Shown here piece after piece: positions 6,381-7,989 of a stretch of 7,989 bases of DNA. The stretch lies in contig DASZLD010000054.1 in NCBI GenBank assembly GCA_035552655.1, positions 1-7,989 on the forward strand. The letters are read 5' to 3'. The stretch is from DASXMT01 sp035552655 (lineage in GTDB: Bacteria > Actinomycetota > Acidimicrobiia > Acidimicrobiales > RAAP-2). The stretch's first letter is position 1. Every line of letters starts with the position of its first letter. The notes under the pieces are model-generated. The model made no database searches and was not told the origin of the DNA. It was given only the letters and a program-made list of their open reading frames with translations. The position numbers and the translations under genes were made by a program.

Positions 6381-6484
6381 GAGCGACCCGGGCTCGGCGA
6401 TCCGGGCCGTCGGGAGACACGCGAGCGCCACCGAAACCGCGTCCGGACGGACCCATCGGGCGCCCAACCCCTCGCGAGCAGAAT

Positions 6485-6497
6485 TAGCTGGCAGCTA
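6485..6497. promoter_or_regulatory. 13-bp palindrome TAGCTG-G-CAGCTA
   Basis: Perfect 6+1+6 inverted repeat in the divergent gap between gpx and the zinc-ribbon gene, 100 bp before the latter. It has the size of a dimeric-regulator site. No known regulator motif is recognised. Confidence 0.35.
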
Positions 6498-6527
6498 GCA
6501 AGACCGGCGTCCATCCCCCATCCGGCG

Positions 6528-6540
6528 ATCGGGCCCCGAT
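6528..6540. promoter_or_regulatory. 13-bp palindrome ATCGGG-C-CCCGAT
   Basis: A second perfect 6+1+6 inverted repeat in the same divergent gap, 43 bp after the first but different in sequence. It may be an operator or a chance GC-rich palindrome. Confidence 0.25.
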
Positions 6541-6547
6541 ACGTTCA

Positions 6548-6577
6548 GATCGTCCACATCCGGGATCGTTCCCATCC
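6548..6577. repeat. Imperfect 14-bp direct repeat before the zinc-ribbon gene
   Basis: GATCGTCCACATCC (6548-6561) and GATCGTTCCCATCC (6564-6577) match at 12 of 14 positions with a 16-bp step. The pair lies in the presumed leader or promoter of the 51-residue gene. It could be a paired protein-binding site or a small duplication. Confidence 0.5.
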
Positions 6578-6585
6578 AAGATCTG

Positions 6586-6592
6586 AGGAGGA
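6586..6592 (+). promoter_or_regulatory. Strong Shine-Dalgarno of the zinc-ribbon gene
   Basis: AGGAGGA lies 4-5 bases before the ATG at 6597, close to the ideal arrangement, and fixes the start of the short gene against the much longer open frame that contains it. The first A is also the last base of an inverted repeat TCAGATC (6545-6551) / GATCTGA (6580-6586), which could place a stem right against the ribosome-binding site. Confidence 0.85.
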
Positions 6593-6596
6593 AGCA

Positions 6597-6752
6597 ATGG
6601 CGTCATACGAGGGTTACTGCGTGAAATGTCGAGAAAAGCGAGAATTCGACGGTCATGAGGTGGAGTTGGCCAACGGCCGACGCGCTGCCCAGGGCACCTG
6701 CCCGACCTGCGGCACGAAGATGAACCGCATCCTGGGTAAGAAGAAGGACTGA
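6597..6752 (+). CDS. Small two-CxxC zinc-ribbon-like protein (DUF5679 type)
   Basis: 51 residues with CVKC at 8-11 and CPTC at 35-38, a spacing that suits one zinc site. The middle ELANGRRAAQGTC and the basic tail KMNRILGKKKD match a small protein family widespread in Actinobacteria that I recall as DUF5679; it has no established function. Tryptophan is absent and about a quarter of the residues are Lys or Arg, so binding to nucleic acid or the ribosome is possible but unproven. The start is set by AGGAGGA. The open frame continues about 180 codons further upstream, but that part lies antisense to gpx and in the intergenic gap and is not coding. It ends 7 bp from the convergent ppx stop. Confidence 0.88.
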   Translation: MASYEGYCVKCREKREFDGHEVELANGRRAAQGTCPTCGTKMNRILGKKKD

Positions 6753-6759
6753 CCGGCTT

Positions 6760-7758
6760 CTAGGCAGTCAGGTGCAACGGGCCGTCAGAGCCCGTGGTGA
6801 GTTCAGATTGAAGCGAGAGGGCGCCGAAGACGGCGCCCTCTCGTAGTCCCCAGTCACTGACGACCAACCGACCCAGGTCCAACACATCGACCAGGGTGGC
6901 CAGCACCACTGCTCCAATTGGAAGCAGCGGGGCGCGTCGGGCCTGCACGCCAGGAAGCTCCAGACAGGCGGTGAGGTCCAGGGTCGACAGCCGGTCGGCC
7001 AGGTCGTGGAGTTGGCCGGCGGGCAGCTCCACTTGATTGACCTGCACCGAGGAGGCGTTGGGTGCCGGTGGTCGGTGCAAGCCCATGGCCAGCCGAGCCA
7101 GAGCGCGCACCGTCCCCCCACTGGCCACGGCCCTGTCCCCGGCCGAGGCGTGCTCGGCCAGGATCTCGGTGATGGGCTCGGATCGTTCGACCGTGAGGGC
7201 CTCGATGGCCCGCCGATCCTTGGACGACAGCGGATCGCCGGTGGCCAGCTCGCCCCGGAGGCGTGCGGTGCCCAGGGCCACGCTGGTCACGGCCAGGATG
7301 TCCTGGGCATTGCCGATGCCGGCTTCCAGGCTCCCACCGCCCAGATCAAGTCCGAGGACGGGATCGGATCCCATCCACACGCCGGCCCGTTGACCGAGGA
7401 AGCACAACCGGGCCTCCTCTTCGCCGCTCAACAAACGGATGGGGGTGCCCACGATGGCCTCGAGCCGACTCAACAGGCTGGCGCCGTTGGACGCATCGCG
7501 CAGCGCGGCGGTGGCCAACGCCACCACCACGTCGACGCCGGCCTCGTCGGCCGTCTGCCGGAGGCGGCGTACCACCCGGGTGGCTACCGCGGCCCGATCG
7601 GCGGGGACGCCCCCGGTGCGGGCCACCTCGGTGCCGAGATGGAGGAAGGAGCGTCGCCGGAGCACGGGGACCAACATGCCGTCACGGGTGGCGTCCACCA
7701 CCATGAGATGGAACGAGCTGCTCCCGAGATCGAAGACGGCAACACGGACGGACGGCAT
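6760..7758 (-). CDS. Exopolyphosphatase / GppA-type phosphatase family protein
   Basis: ASKHA-fold phosphatase expected to degrade polyphosphate or to hydrolyse pppGpp; sequence alone does not tell which. It has 332 residues, the short two-subdomain form like the Ppx proteins of mycobacteria, without the C-terminal HD domain of E. coli Ppx. Motifs: VFDLGSSSFHLMVVD (8-22), ATAALRDASN (82-91), SGEEEARL (111-118), DLGGGSLE (138-145, keeping the catalytic-type Glu), a later SGGTVRALA, and C-terminal SDWGLREGA. The frame is open upstream as far as the tRNA, but family similarity begins at PSVRVAVFDLGSS, so I chose the ATG at 7758. There is no clear Shine-Dalgarno; TAGCGT 7 bases upstream suggests a leaderless mRNA. 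It is convergent with the zinc-ribbon gene and divergent from tRNA-Pro. Confidence 0.9.
   Translation of the reverse strand: MPSVRVAVFDLGSSSFHLMVVDATRDGMLVPVLRRRSFLHLGTEVARTGGVPADRAAVATRVVRRLRQTADEAGVDVVVALATAALRDASNGASLLSRLEAIVGTPIRLLSGEEEARLCFLGQRAGVWMGSDPVLGLDLGGGSLEAGIGNAQDILAVTSVALGTARLRGELATGDPLSSKDRRAIEALTVERSEPITEILAEHASAGDRAVASGGTVRALARLAMGLHRPPAPNASSVQVNQVELPAGQLHDLADRLSTLDLTACLELPGVQARRAPLLPIGAVVLATLVDVLDLGRLVVSDWGLREGAVFGALSLQSELTTGSDGPLHLTA
6777..6795. terminator. Hairpin in the convergent 3' region
   Basis: ACGGGC and GCCCGT form a perfect 6-bp stem with a 7-base loop, 24 bases after the stop of the zinc-ribbon gene and inside the last codons of ppx. There is no T-tract. Together with the larger hairpin at 6814-6843 it may form part of a terminator for plus-strand transcription. 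Confidence 0.35.
6814..6843. terminator. Perfect 13-bp hairpin, candidate bidirectional terminator
   Basis: CGAGAGGGCGCCG (6814-6826) and its exact reverse complement (6831-6843) flank a 4-base loop AAGA (TCTT on the minus strand). It is by far the strongest hairpin in the window. It lies 61 bases after the zinc-ribbon gene stop and inside the ppx reading frame, where it encodes the segment around LREGAVFGALSL. No T-tract follows on either strand, so it would have to act as a U-less terminator or as an mRNA-stabilising stem. Confidence 0.55.
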
Positions 7759-7765
7759 CGGCGTG

Positions 7766-7771
7766 ACGCTA
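7766..7771 (-). promoter_or_regulatory. Candidate -10 box of a leaderless ppx transcript
   Basis: TAGCGT (TANNNT) on the minus strand ends 7 bases before the ppx ATG. No good -35 is visible. The evidence is the same as for gpx: correct spacing and no ribosome-binding site. Confidence 0.35.
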
Positions 7772-7793
7772 TCCCGCGCGTCCGCGTTACACG

Positions 7794-7868
7794 AGACAGG
7801 CTGGCGGACCGACACCAGTAGTGGGGACATCGGCGAAGCCATCGTGGCCCCACTGGCGTAACCTGTCT
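7794..7868. other. Nested inverted repeats between ppx and tRNA-Pro
   Basis: An outer pair AGACAGG (7794-7800) / CCTGTCT (7862-7868) encloses an inner pair AGTGGGG (7820-7826) / CCCCACT (7848-7854), which encloses GGC-GAA-GCC (7832-7840). A small CTGG/CCAG pair (7801-7804 / 7815-7818) fits between the outer and inner arms, giving a possible three-way junction. It could be a structured RNA on either strand or protein-binding DNA at the divergent promoters. Its identity is unknown. Confidence 0.4.
7859..7864 (+). promoter_or_regulatory. Possible -10 box for tRNA-Pro
   Basis: TAACCT fits TANNNT and would start transcription near 7871, about 36 bases before the tRNA. No good -35 lies at the proper distance, so this is weak. 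It overlaps the right arm of the outer inverted repeat. Confidence 0.2.
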
Positions 7869-7879
7869 GGCTTGGAGTC

Positions 7880-7896
7880 CCGGCCACGGAGGCCGG
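7880..7896. other. 6-bp hairpin just upstream of the tRNA
   Basis: CCGGCC-ACGGA-GGCCGG forms a perfect 6-bp stem with a 5-base loop, ending 10 bases before the tRNA 5' end. In a precursor it would stand near the RNase P cleavage site. A chance GC palindrome is also possible. Confidence 0.4.
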
Positions 7897-7906
7897 CGAC
7901 GACAAT

Positions 7907-7983
7907 CGGGGCGTAGCGCAGCTTGGCAGCGCGCCTGCTTTGGGAGCAGGAGGTCGCGGGTTCAAATCCCGCCGCCCCGACCA
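7907..7983 (+). tRNA. tRNA-Pro, anticodon TGG, CCA encoded
   Basis: Complete cloverleaf. The acceptor stem is CGGGGCG (7907-7913) with CGCCCCG (7973-7979). The D-stem is GCGC/GCGC (7916-7919, 7929-7932). The anticodon stem is CCTGC/GCAGG around the loop TTTGGGA, with the anticodon TGG at 7941-7943, which reads CCA and probably other CCN proline codons. The T-stem is GCGGG/CCCGC around TTCAAAT. Discriminator A at 7980 and the C1-G72 pair are the identity elements typical of bacterial tRNA-Pro. CCA (7981-7983) is encoded in the DNA. Every stem pairs without mismatch. It is transcribed divergently from ppx. Confidence 0.98.
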
Positions 7984-7989
7984 GTTGGG

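Noticed and set aside
6057..6596. Upstream 180-codon extension of the zinc-ribbon gene
   Set aside because: It runs antisense to gpx and through intergenic palindromes; the strong Shine-Dalgarno at 6586-6592 and the family pattern place the start at 6597.
7759..7965. N-terminal 69-codon extension of ppx
   Set aside because: It would overlap the tRNA gene and the nested repeats, and Ppx/GppA similarity begins right after the ATG at 7758.
7907..7989. Integration site at the tRNA gene 3' end
   Set aside because: The window ends 6 bases after the tRNA, and no duplicated tRNA end, integrase or mobile gene is visible.

Overview
High-GC bacterial DNA, most likely from an actinomycete-type organism (Actinomycetota, perhaps a deep-branching class such as Acidimicrobiia; the class is an inference). 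The pointers are a maleylpyruvate-isomerase/mycothiol-transferase-type protein, a small two-CxxC protein of the DUF5679 type, a ClpX with an MGF instead of an IGF ClpP-docking loop, and several genes with a TANNNT box a few bases before ATG and no Shine-Dalgarno, as is common in Actinobacteria that use leaderless mRNAs.

Layout, left to right. Bases 1-186 hold no gene but contain a six-copy degenerate tandem repeat of about 16 bp that runs into the folC stop codon. A leftward (minus-strand) block follows, in transcription order tig (trigger factor), clpP (ClpP peptidase), clpX (AAA+ unfoldase), folC (folylpolyglutamate/dihydrofolate synthase). tig and clpP overlap by 4 bases (GTGA). clpP and clpX are 68 bp apart, with a 10-bp direct repeat just before clpX. 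clpX and folC are 80 bp apart, with a GC hairpin right after the clpX stop. Upstream of tig is a second minus-strand pair, gpx (glutathione-peroxidase family) followed 3 bp later by a DinB/MDMPI-fold protein.

A 228-bp divergent intergenic region separates gpx from a plus-strand gene for a 51-residue two-CxxC protein, which ends 7 bp from the convergent gene for an exopolyphosphatase/GppA-family protein (ppx). A perfect 13-bp-stem hairpin lies inside the 3' coding part of ppx and could end transcription from both sides. Divergent from ppx, at the right edge, is a complete tRNA-Pro(UGG) with encoded CCA. The 148-bp gap between them contains nested inverted repeats.

How the parts work together: trigger factor and ClpXP form a folding/proteolysis module in its classic order, while Gpx plus the DinB-fold protein look like a small thiol/peroxide unit. 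Most of the window is ordinary housekeeping sequence. I see no clear new multi-gene system. The parts worth a second look are non-coding: the 16-bp array, the hairpin inside ppx, the repeats in front of clpX and of the zinc-ribbon gene, and the leaderless promoter candidates.
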